Origin: Deltaproteobacteria bacterium
Lineage (GTDB): Bacteria; UBA10199; SBBF01
Length of the DNA stretch: 12,928 nt
Direction: 5' to 3'
Assembly (NCBI GenBank): GCA_016207765.1
Contig: JACQOY010000026.1
Coordinates: 1 to 12,928, forward strand
The notes below the pieces were generated by a model, which was not told where the DNA came from, did no database searches, and saw only the letters and a list, made by a program, of their open reading frames with translations. Made by a program: the position numbers and the translations under genes. Positions 6,438 to 11,368 of the stretch are shown piece after piece. Within the stretch, counting starts at the first letter, position 1. Every line of letters starts with the position of its first letter.

Positions 6438-7985
6438 ATGACATTGGCGCAAATCATGATTGTCGAAGACGAGGTGCTGATTGCCCGCGACCTTAAGAAC
6501 AAGCTTGCCCGTTTCGGGTATCAGGTTCCCCAAGTTGCCGCCTCGGGGGAGGAGGCTGTCGAAGGAGTAGTCCGGCATCGTCCCGATTTGGTGTTGATGG
6601 ATATCCGCCTTCAGGGAGCCTTGGACGGCATTGAGGCGGCGGAGATCATCCATCAAGCCCACGGCATCCCCATCATCTACCTGACCGCCTTCGCCTCGGA
6701 TGTCGCCATCTCCCGGGCGGTGACGACCGAGCCCTACGGATACCTCATCAAACCGTTCAACGAGCGGGAGCTTAAGTCGGCCATCGAAATCGCCCTTTTC
6801 AAACACCAGATGGAAAAGACAAGGAAAAAGGCGGAAAGAGAACTGGAAAAATCGCACTCGCTTCTCCGGGCGACTCTGGAAGCCACCCCCGATGGTATCT
6901 TGGTGGTCAATCACCAGGGAAAGACGGTGAGTTTCAACCGGAAGTTTACGGAAATGTTCAGAATTCCCGAACCCTTGACGCCCTCCCCAAAAAGCGATCA
7001 GGCGTGGCTGTTCATTTTGGACCAGGTGAAAGACCCTAAAAATTTCGCCCAGAAGATGAAAGTCACCGAAATTTCCGCGGTCGAGGAGGGTTACGATCTT
7101 TTTGCCTTGAGGGACGGCCGTATTTTCGAGCGGTTTTCGGAGCCCCAGTTTTTGGAGGGAAAATGTGTGGGGCGCGTTTTCACTTTCCGTGATGTGACCC
7201 ACCAGAAGCGGGCTGAGGAGGCCTTGAAGGAGAAGTCGGAGGAGCTGATGCGGTCGAATGCCGAACTCAACCGCTTTGTCTCGGTTGTTTCACACGATGT
7301 CCATGAACCGCTCCATTTGATCGGCACCTTTGCCGCCCGGCTCAAGAAACATCCCGGGGTTGCCGAGGATGTCAAGATAGCCCGGTATGTGGATAAAATC
7401 GAATCATCCGTCAAAAGGATGAATGAGCTAACCCGACATTTGCTGGAATATTCGAAAGTTTCTTTTGACAGGGTAACGTTGGAGACGGTGAACCTAAACA
7501 AGATCGTCGAGGAGGTTTTGGGCGATCTTGAAGTGGCCGTGGAAAAATCGGGGGCCAAGCTTGAGGTGGGAGACCTCCCGGTCATCCGGGCGGATAAACT
7601 TCAGATGCAACAGTTGTTTTTAAATCTTATTTCCAACGGGATCAAGTTTGCCCGCACCGGAATATCCCCGCAGATTCAGGTGGCAAGCCGATTGCTTCTT
7701 CCGGAGCACGCCCGCGTGGAAATCAGGGTGACGGACAATGGGATCGGCATTCCCGAGGATCAGAAGGGAGAGGTGTTTCAGCCTTTTTTCAGGGTGGAAA
7801 AGGGGCGCTCTGCGGAGGGTCATGAGGGGTGCGGCATCGGTCTGACTATTTGCGAGAAAATCATGCTCTGCCATGGGGGGACGATCCGGGTTGACTCGGC
7901 GGTGGGAGCGGGAAGCACGTTTATCCTCACCTTTCCGGTTATTCGGGAGGAAGAGCCCGTCGCGGCGGAGTTCGTGAGCCACTAA
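6438..7985 (+). CDS. Receiver-PAS-histidine kinase (hybrid-type sensor kinase)
   Basis: A 515-residue soluble kinase with no transmembrane segment. Domain order: receiver domain (4-120; acidic Glu10-Asp11, phosphoacceptor Asp55 in LVLMDIRL, Thr83 in YLTAF, Lys105 in LIKPF); linker coiled coil (about 122-142); PAS domain (about 142-255, ATLEATPDGILVVN start); HisKA dimerisation domain (about 272-342) with phosphoacceptor His286 in VVSHDVHEPL; and HATPase_c (about 385-500) with the N box around Asn400, G1 box DNGIGIP (433-439) and G2 box GCGIGLT (464-470). An N-terminal receiver before the kinase is a known layout for cytoplasmic phosphorelay kinases controlled by another kinase. A strong AAAGGAGG site lies just upstream of the ATG. 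It is divergent from the stand-alone response regulator, the likely partner. Confidence 0.95.
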   Translation: MTLAQIMIVEDEVLIARDLKNKLARFGYQVPQVAASGEEAVEGVVRHRPDLVLMDIRLQGALDGIEAAEIIHQAHGIPIIYLTAFASDVAISRAVTTEPYGYLIKPFNERELKSAIEIALFKHQMEKTRKKAERELEKSHSLLRATLEATPDGILVVNHQGKTVSFNRKFTEMFRIPEPLTPSPKSDQAWLFILDQVKDPKNFAQKMKVTEISAVEEGYDLFALRDGRIFERFSEPQFLEGKCVGRVFTFRDVTHQKRAEEALKEKSEELMRSNAELNRFVSVVSHDVHEPLHLIGTFAARLKKHPGVAEDVKIARYVDKIESSVKRMNELTRHLLEYSKVSFDRVTLETVNLNKIVEEVLGDLEVAVEKSGAKLEVGDLPVIRADKLQMQQLFLNLISNGIKFARTGISPQIQVASRLLLPEHARVEIRVTDNGIGIPEDQKGEVFQPFFRVEKGRSAEGHEGCGIGLTICEKIMLCHGGTIRVDSAVGAGSTFILTFPVIREEEPVAAEFVSH

Positions 7986-7991
7986 ATAATG

Positions 7992-8024
7992 ATGGGCGCC
8001 CCCTCTTTTGGAAGGGGCGCCCAT
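7992..8024. terminator. Hairpin terminator between the kinase gene and rnpB
   Basis: An 11-bp perfect stem ATGGGCGCCCC (7992-8002) and its complement (8014-8024), with an 11-nt loop, begins 7 bp after the kinase stop. It lies between two convergent genes. On the minus strand it is followed by the T-containing ATCATTATTTAG, so it may end rnpB transcription as well. There is no long T run in either direction. Confidence 0.65.
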
Positions 8025-8069
8025 TGTTCACATTGAAACTCGTAAGCCGGATTCTGTTCCGAAAGGAAT

Positions 8070-8094
8070 ATCCGCCAGCGTAGTAGTGGCGGAT
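8070..8094 (-). repeat. GC hairpin in rnpB, before the conserved 3' segment
   Basis: ATCCGCCA (8070-8077) pairs with TGGCGGAT (8087-8094), loop of nine bases. It is adjacent to a similar hairpin at 8099-8123. Together they enlarge the segment between the conserved AGAGAAATGA and ACAGAATCCGG blocks, where E. coli has only a short linker. Confidence 0.6.
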
Positions 8095-8098
8095 GATC

Positions 8099-8123
8099 GC
8101 CCGCCACTAATACTTTGGCGGGC
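8099..8123 (-). repeat. GC hairpin in rnpB, first copy of the GCCCGCCACTAA palindrome
   Basis: GCCCGCCA (8099-8106) pairs with TGGCGGGC (8116-8123). The left arm and start of the loop (GCCCGCCACTAA) recur exactly at 8327-8338 in another part of the same RNA. The repetition of a primary sequence in two unrelated helices suggests insertion of a dispersed palindrome rather than ordinary helix growth. Confidence 0.6.
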
Positions 8124-8195
8124 ATCGCCTTCGACGATGATCATTTCTCTGGGACCTGTATTACTACAAGCCTCTAGCGGTCTACCCGCCCTGTT

Positions 8196-8223
8196 GTAGG
8201 GGCGCACGGCTGTGCGCCCCTAC
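8196..8223 (-). repeat. Perfect 12-bp palindromic hairpin inside rnpB
   Basis: GTAGGGGCGCAC (8196-8207), loop GGCT, then GTGCGCCCCTAC (8212-8223): a perfect 12-bp stem with a 4-nt loop. It lies in the distal part corresponding to the P16/P17 region of class A RNAs, directly beside a second hairpin (8224-8242). The GTAGGGGCG...CGCCCCTAC pattern resembles short palindromic repeats scattered through many bacterial genomes; that comparison is from memory. Confidence 0.6.
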
Positions 8224-8326
8224 GCCTGGCGGGCCACCAGGCGATATTAATATCTACAGGACCTATTTGACCTTGCTCCGGGTGGGGTTTACCGCGTTTC
8301 ACCCCAAGGGTTATCCCCCTGGACTC

Positions 8327-8350
8327 GCCCGCCACTAAAACATGGCGGGC
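8327..8350 (-). repeat. GC hairpin in rnpB, second copy of the GCCCGCCACTAA palindrome
   Basis: GCCCGCCA (8327-8334) pairs with TGGCGGGC (8343-8350), with the loop CTAAAACA. It is the near-identical partner of 8099-8123 and is followed directly by another 8-bp hairpin, GCCCGGTC-TTAT-GACCGGGC (8351-8370), which is probably the native helix tip. Confidence 0.6.
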
Positions 8351-8445
8351 GCCCGGTCTTATGACCGGGCGTCTCTGTGGCACTATCCGTACCTGCCAAT
8401 ATGTCGTGGCAGGTCCCGGCCGTTAGCCGGCACCCTGCCCTAAGA

Positions 8446-8465
8446 GGTCTGTCTTGCAACAGACC
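8446..8465 (-). repeat. Small hairpin inserted near the 5' catalytic core of rnpB
   Basis: GGTCTGT (8446-8452) pairs with ACAGACC (8459-8465), loop of six bases. It separates the conserved GTCCGGACTCC and AGGGCAGGGTGCC blocks, which in E. coli RNase P RNA are only a few bases apart, so an extra helix is present close to the core. Confidence 0.5.
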
Positions 8466-8556
8466 CCATGGAGTCCGGACTTTCCTCCCGGCAATTGTTC
8501 CCAATCACCGAGCGATCATCTGAGTTTCAATGGAAATGTCAAAGAACGTCCGAGGG

Positions 8557-8958
8557 TTACACAACCCTAAAATCAATCGCCTCATTCGCCAGTTTGTCCG
8601 CCTTCTTGTTTTCTTCACGGGGAACATGGCGAAAAGAGACTTTCTCAAAGCTCGTTAACAAATTTTTAGCCCTTTCGTAGTAAGGAATCAATCCCTCATT
8701 TTTCACCCGGTATTCCCCTTTCAGCTGGCGAACCATCAATTCCGAGTCGGCCCGGATTTCAACTTCCCTGGCCTTCTGTTTTTTTAATTCTTCCAGTCCC
8801 ATCAGCAATGCCGCGTACTCGGCCTGATTGTTTGTTTTAATCCCGAGGTAGTGCGAAAGAGGAATCTCTTTTCCGCTCTCGGAAACCAAAAAGGCTCCAG
8901 CCCCCGCTTCTCCGGGATTTCCGCGGCTGGCACCATCTGTATAAACAATCCATTTCAT
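8557..8958 (-). CDS. RNase HI-family protein (short form)
   Basis: A 133-residue RNase H fold protein predicted to cleave the RNA strand of RNA-DNA hybrids in the cytoplasm. The four acidic catalytic residues are present: Asp8 (YTDGASRGNPG), Glu47 (TNNQAEYAAL), Asp71 (IRADSELMVRQL) and Asp121 (NKKADKLANEA). It is shorter than E. coli RnhA (155 residues) and matches the compact reverse-transcriptase-like/YpdQ-type RNase HI family, so I avoid the symbol rnhA. An AAGGA site lies upstream of the start. A strong terminator (8983-9011) is close upstream, leaving almost no room for a separate promoter. The stop codon lies in a small hairpin (AGGGTT-ACAC-AACCCT, 8553-8568), and rnpB starts 24 bp further on. 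Confidence 0.92.
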   Translation of the reverse strand: MKWIVYTDGASRGNPGEAGAGAFLVSESGKEIPLSHYLGIKTNNQAEYAALLMGLEELKKQKAREVEIRADSELMVRQLKGEYRVKNEGLIPYYERAKNLLTSFEKVSFRHVPREENKKADKLANEAIDFRVV

Positions 8959-8982
8959 GATACTTGGGGTCCTTGGAAAACA

Positions 8983-9011
8983 AAAACCCCCCCGGGTTGC
9001 GGGGGGGTTTT
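8983..9011 (-). terminator. Rho-independent terminator after the 95-residue protein gene
   Basis: AAAACCCCCCC (8983-8993) pairs with GGGGGGGTTTT (9001-9011) over 11 bp with a 7-nt loop. On the minus strand the stem runs into TTTTTG, a typical U tract. It lies 54 bp beyond the stop of the 9065-9352 gene and only 25 bp before the RNase H start, so it may act as an attenuator for the RNase H gene instead of a full stop. The symmetric A and T flanks would also allow termination on the plus strand. Confidence 0.8.
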
Positions 9012-9064
9012 ATAACCTTAAGTCACCATCAAAAAAGGAGAATCAATTCTCTTTTGTTTCAACG

Positions 9065-9352
9065 TTAGAAAAGCTTAAAAGATTTAAACAAAAGTAATTC
9101 TTCCCGCGGCGAAAGACACGAAACAAGCGAGAGGGCCTTGGGAGAGAGCCCATAGTTGGTATTGTTTTGCTTTTGCTGGGGCCCTTCATCCGCCATCTCA
9201 TTTTTCAACTGGAATGCTATTTCTTTAAGAATTTCAGCAACTTCTGACTTGGAAAAAGTTTTTAATTTGACCAATGAAGAAAATTCCTCGTTTTCGGCCA
9301 AATAAAACAAAAGTTCGCAAACAGCATCTTTCGTGACATCTTTGAATTTCAT
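9065..9352 (-). CDS. Uncharacterised 95-residue protein
   Basis: I do not recognise this protein. Residues 8-52 look like two amphipathic helices (VCELLFYLAEN and SKSEVAEILKEIAFQLKNEM). A polar, Gln/Asn-rich linker follows at 53-67, and a C-terminal segment reads LSPREELLLFKSFKLF. The amino-acid pattern is protein-like and a good terminator lies 54 bp past the stop, which supports a real gene. The start codon abuts the left arm of a large inverted repeat (9350-9487), so its whole leader is part of that repeat. No close Shine-Dalgarno sequence is present; the nearest AGGA is about 15 nt upstream. It could be a small regulatory or adaptor protein, but nothing shows which. Confidence 0.6.
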   Translation of the reverse strand: MKFKDVTKDAVCELLFYLAENEEFSSLVKLKTFSKSEVAEILKEIAFQLKNEMADEGPQQKQNNTNYGLSPKALSLVSCLSPREELLLFKSFKLF

Positions 9353-9487
9353 AATTTTGTATGTTTCGTCCTGCGACGAAACACCACATGTTGCATGTAA
9401 CTTGCTGTGTAATTTGCGATGGCTTGGTGTGTGCGAATTACGTGTTTAAGGGGTGTTTCGCCCCCGGACAAAACATACAAAATTATG
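9350..9487. repeat. Inverted repeat with 36-bp arms (32/36 matches) around a 66-bp centre
   Basis: The left arm 9350-9385 and the right arm 9452-9487 are reverse complements at 32 of 36 positions; the outer 17 bp (CATAATTTTGTATGTTT) match perfectly. The left arm itself contains a perfect 9-bp hairpin, TGTTTCGTC-CTGC-GACGAAACA (9362-9383). The centre contains a further stem (9409-9417 with 9433-9441, one wobble). Each arm ends at an ATG facing outward, one being the start of the 95-residue gene. The element resembles a MITE, or a symmetric regulatory or cruciform structure. No target-site duplication is evident. It occupies most of the left part of the 315-bp gap 9353-9667, which otherwise contains no convincing gene. 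Confidence 0.65.
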
Positions 9488-9516
9488 CTACCCAAGCCCT
9501 TGCGGAATTACACAGC
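9404..9516. repeat. Second inverted repeat, crossing the first
   Basis: GCTGTGTAATT (9404-9414) is the exact reverse complement of AATTACACAGC (9506-9516). With one gap, complementarity resumes at GGCTTGG (9421-9427) and CCAAGCC (9492-9498). The left arm lies inside the centre of the 9350-9487 repeat and the right arm lies outside it, so the two repeats interleave and could form alternative or pseudoknotted structures in single strands. Function is not known. Confidence 0.55.
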
Positions 9517-9593
9517 AAAAATTCTTCCCCTTTTATCATGCCCTTCCGGTATCGGGCAAGAATATAAAAAATCAATTAAAACAATAAGTTACT

Positions 9594-9622
9594 TTGACCA
9601 GTCCCCCGATTTGTGTTAATGT
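9594..9622 (+). promoter_or_regulatory. Candidate purU promoter
   Basis: TTGACC (9594-9599, five of six) is followed after 17 bp by TAATGT (9617-9622), preceded by TG one base upstream (extended -10). It lies 45 bp before the purU start in AT-rich DNA. A small CGCAA...TTGCG hairpin (about 9642-9657) lies in the predicted leader. Confidence 0.45.
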
Positions 9623-9667
9623 GAAGAGGTTATCGTCGCCCCGCAAAAAAAGTTGCGTGGAAAATGA

Positions 9668-10531
9668 ATGAATAATGGTACCACCTATACTTTGGTTATT
9701 TCATGTCCCGATCAAAGGGGGATTGTCGCGGCGGTAAGCAGTTTTATTGCCGCCCATCAAGGGTCGATTGTCGAGGCTGACTACCATACCGACCGGGAAT
9801 TAAACCGGTTTTTCATGCGCCAGGAGATTCTGGCCGAGTCCCTTTCTTTCACCAACCAAGATGAATTCAGGCAAAAATTCAAAGAGACCGCCAAAAAGTT
9901 CAAAATGGAGTGGAAGATCACCAGTTCGGCGCAAAAAAAGAGGACCGTGGTTCTGGTAAGCCAGGAGGACCATTGCCTGGCCGATCTTTTGTACCGCTGG
10001 CGGGCGGAGGAATTTGATTTTGACATTGTCGCCGTTATTTCGAACCACGAAACCACAAAAAGTTTTGTCGAATGGCACAACATTCCGTTCCATTATATTC
10101 CCATGTCAAAGGAGAACAAGGGAGAGGCGTTTGGGCAGATTGAAGCCCTCTTCAAGAAATATCAGGGGGACGTGATGGTGCTTGCCCGTTTCATGCAAAT
10201 TGTCCCGGCCGATCTGTGCGAGCGCCTTTACGGCCGGATCATCAACATTCATCACAGTTTTCTCCCCTCATTTGTAGGGGGGAAACCTTACCATCAGGCC
10301 TACGAGCGGGGGGTCAAGCTCATCGGCGCTACCTGCCATTACGCGACGGCTGTGCTTGATGAAGGTCCCATTATCGAGCAGGATGTGATTCGCGTCGACC
10401 ACAGCCATTCGATCCCCGACATGATCCGTTTGGGAAAAGATGTGGAAAAAATGGTCTTGGCCCGCGGGCTTCGCTATCACGTGGAGGACCGGGTTATTAT
10501 TCATCAGAACAAGACGATTGTGTTTAAGTAA
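9668..10531 (+). CDS. purU: Formyltetrahydrofolate deformylase
   Basis: A 287-residue enzyme that hydrolyses 10-formyl-tetrahydrofolate to formate and tetrahydrofolate, balancing one-carbon pools and, in E. coli, feeding formate to PurT. An N-terminal ACT domain (about 6-85, LVISCPDQRGIVAAVSSFI) is followed by the formyltransferase fold (about 92-280). Catalytic residues by comparison with GART-type enzymes are Asn193 and His195 (INIHHSFLPSF) and Asp231 (LDEGPIIEQD); VLARFMQI (171-178) is typical of PurU. Length matches the family (about 280-290). The start has only a weak ribosome-binding site, and the out-of-frame ATG at 9664 is not used. The last nine codons and the first base of the stop are duplicated about 650 bp downstream beyond the DUF433/DUF5615 genes. 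No terminator directly follows. Confidence 0.95.
   Translation: MNNGTTYTLVISCPDQRGIVAAVSSFIAAHQGSIVEADYHTDRELNRFFMRQEILAESLSFTNQDEFRQKFKETAKKFKMEWKITSSAQKKRTVVLVSQEDHCLADLLYRWRAEEFDFDIVAVISNHETTKSFVEWHNIPFHYIPMSKENKGEAFGQIEALFKKYQGDVMVLARFMQIVPADLCERLYGRIINIHHSFLPSFVGGKPYHQAYERGVKLIGATCHYATAVLDEGPIIEQDVIRVDHSHSIPDMIRLGKDVEKMVLARGLRYHVEDRVIIHQNKTIVFK
10502..10529 (+). repeat. Left 28-bp direct repeat, within the purU 3' end
   Basis: This 28-bp stretch spans the last nine sense codons of purU and runs into its stop codon. It recurs in the same orientation at 11177-11204 with a single difference (GTG to GTA, both Val). The flanking sequences do not match. It acts as the left boundary of the DUF433/DUF5615 segment and contains the -35 hexamer of that module's best promoter. 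Confidence 0.85.
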
Positions 10532-10546
10532 ATTTGCGAATATAAT
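10518..10546 (+). promoter_or_regulatory. Candidate promoter for the DUF433/DUF5615 module
   Basis: TTGTGT (10518-10523) is followed after 17 bp by a perfect TATAAT (10541-10546). Transcription would start near 10553, about 24 nt before the DUF433 start. The -35 lies inside the purU coding end and the left direct repeat, and the -10 lies outside, in module-side DNA. The corresponding position after the right repeat has no -10. Confidence 0.5.
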
Positions 10547-10576
10547 TTCAATTGGCTTGAAGAAACCGGAGTAAAC

Positions 10577-10798
10577 ATGTTTGAAAGAATCAGTATCGAC
10601 CCCAAAATTTGTCACGGCCAGGCCTGTATCAAGGGAACGCGTATTCCCGTCCATCAGGTCGTCCACATGCTGGCCAATGGAGACACCGCTGACGATTTAT
10701 TGAAAGATTATCCTTCAATTACAAAGGAAGATATCCTTGCCTGTATTGATTATGCGGCCTCGCTTGCCGAGGAACAGATTATCTCTCTCGACGCCTGA
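10577..10798 (+). CDS. DUF433 protein, predicted antitoxin
   Basis: A 73-residue DUF433-family protein with the hallmark pattern ISIDPKICHGQACIKGTRIPVHQVVHML (residues 5-32) and the helical tail TADDLLKDYPSITKEDILACIDYA. DUF433 proteins are winged-helix/HTH-like and frequently sit directly upstream of DUF5615 PIN-like proteins. That pairing has been predicted as a toxin-antitoxin module, with DUF433 the probable antitoxin and autorepressor. The start has a GGAG site 8 bp upstream. The next gene follows after 12 bp. The pair lies between two copies of the purU 3' end. Confidence 0.88.
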   Translation: MFERISIDPKICHGQACIKGTRIPVHQVVHMLANGDTADDLLKDYPSITKEDILACIDYAASLAEEQIISLDA

Positions 10799-10810
10799 GT
10801 TGGTTGGACC

Positions 10811-11164
10811 ATGAAAATTTTCGTCGATGAAAATATACCTTCCATGACGGTGAAGGCCCTGCAAGAGATCAACCACGATATAATCGACATTCGAGAGACG
10901 ACTCACAAGGGTTTATCTGATGAAAAAATATGGGAATGGGTCCGGCGTGACGGGCGCATGTTGATTACAACAGATCTTGGGTTTGCAACCCACCGTGCCG
11001 AGAAACACAACGGTGTTTTGATTATTCGGCTGAAAAAACCGAATCGTCAGAAAATTCATGAGAGAGTTCTGAAAGCCATGCTCCGTTATCGTGCCGAAGA
11101 GTGGCCGGGGATGATCGTTGTCATGCAGGACAGGGTCCAAAGAGTCTGGAAGGCGCGTATTTGA
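10811..11164 (+). CDS. DUF5615 PIN-like protein, predicted toxin nuclease
   Basis: A 117-residue DUF5615 protein related to PIN/Mut7-C nucleases. The acidic N-terminal site is visible in KIFVDENIP (Asp6, Glu7). ETTHKGLSDEKIWEWVRRDGRMLITTDLGFA (residues about 29-59) carries the central motif with Asp56 in TTDLGF. Length is normal for the family. With the upstream DUF433 gene it forms a likely type II toxin-antitoxin operon, the toxin being a predicted RNase. That role is family inference and no direct evidence exists here. The ribosome-binding site is weak (GGTTGGA), so translation may depend on coupling to DUF433. The right 28-bp repeat begins 13 bp after its stop. Confidence 0.88.
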   Translation: MKIFVDENIPSMTVKALQEINHDIIDIRETTHKGLSDEKIWEWVRRDGRMLITTDLGFATHRAEKHNGVLIIRLKKPNRQKIHERVLKAMLRYRAEEWPGMIVVMQDRVQRVWKARI

Positions 11165-11176
11165 CAGCTGGCACGA

Positions 11177-11204
11177 CATCAGAACAAGACGATTGTATTT
11201 AAGT
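11177..11204 (+). repeat. Right 28-bp direct repeat: second copy of the purU 3' end
   Basis: This copy is 27/28 identical to 10502-10529, starts 675 bp downstream of it, and would encode the same last nine residues followed by TGA instead of TAA. It has no start codon or upstream purU sequence, so it is an orphan gene end. Together with the left copy it brackets the DUF433/DUF5615 genes. Confidence 0.85.
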
Positions 11205-11309
11205 GATTAAAGTCCAACCTATTGAAATTATTAATTAATTTTGTAAATTTTTTTCCTTGTAATTTTTTACGCAACCTTTTTTGATTTCTGCCGATAATAA
11301 ATAAAAGAA

Positions 11310-11321
11310 AGTGAGGATATG
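11310..11321 (+). promoter_or_regulatory. Ribosome-binding site and ATG out of frame with the two-TM protein
   Basis: AGTGAGG (11310-11316) followed by ATG (11319-11321) looks like a proper translation start, but its frame stops after five codons (TAG 11334-11336). The downstream gene's frame is open from 11327 onward, so a one-base indel between 11319 and 11336 would join the two. The AT-rich gap 11205-11309 shows nothing else I can identify. Confidence 0.45.
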
Positions 11322-11368
11322 GTTAGTCACAGATAGCGTCTATTTCGAGTCTTGAAGTTTTAAAGGGT

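Larger units (their letters stand above)
8031..8532 (-). ncRNA. rnpB: RNase P RNA (class A), enlarged
   Basis: The catalytic RNA of RNase P, which removes 5' leaders from pre-tRNAs. Read on the minus strand, the class A landmarks appear in order: GGAGGAAAGTCCGGACTCC, AGGGCAGGGTGCCGGCTAAC, AGTGCCACAGAGA, GGTGAAACGCGGTAAACC, GGAGCAAGGTCAAATAGG, AGAGAAATGATC and ACAGAATCCGGCTTAC. The ends are set by the P1 helix: CATTGAAACTC (8532-8522) pairs perfectly with GAGTTTCAATG (8041-8031). The length of about 502 nt exceeds the usual 350-420 nt. The excess lies in several near-perfect GC hairpins (8070-8094, 8099-8123, 8196-8223, 8327-8350, 8446-8465). The 5' end is only 24 bp from the stop of the RNase H gene, and no clear promoter is seen there, so the promoter may lie inside that gene or the two may be co-transcribed and processed. 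Confidence 0.95.

Noticed and set aside
6318..7202. Minus-strand open frame of 294 codons
   Set aside because: It is a shadow of the receiver and PAS domains of the kinase gene; its composition is unlike a protein and it would cross the divergent promoter region.
8031..8370. CRISPR-like or REP array from the repeated GCCCGCCA hairpins
   Set aside because: Spacing is irregular, copies are few, and all lie inside rnpB as paired helices; no spacer structure or cas gene is present.
8174..8504. Open frames within the RNase P RNA gene
   Set aside because: The sequence is fully explained by the conserved class A RNase P RNA blocks; overlapping frames on either strand are incidental.
8533..8547. 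TTGACA at 8544-8539 on the minus strand as an rnpB -35 box
   Set aside because: The matching -10 would fall inside the mature RNA and transcription would start after the P1 helix, so it cannot make the full RNA.
9350..9516. Integron attC-type folded recombination site
   Set aside because: The interleaved palindromes are suggestive in shape, but I see no core GTT site pattern, integrase or cassette array nearby.
9419..9619. Plus-strand frame of 66 codons, with an internal ATG at 9485
   Set aside because: It runs through both inverted repeats, lacks a ribosome-binding site, and its product shows no protein-like pattern.
10542..11231. 11-bp inverted repeat ATAATTTCAAT / ATTGAAATTAT flanking the toxin-antitoxin genes
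   Set aside because: It is AT-rich and short, lies inside and outside the direct repeats asymmetrically, and could easily occur by chance.
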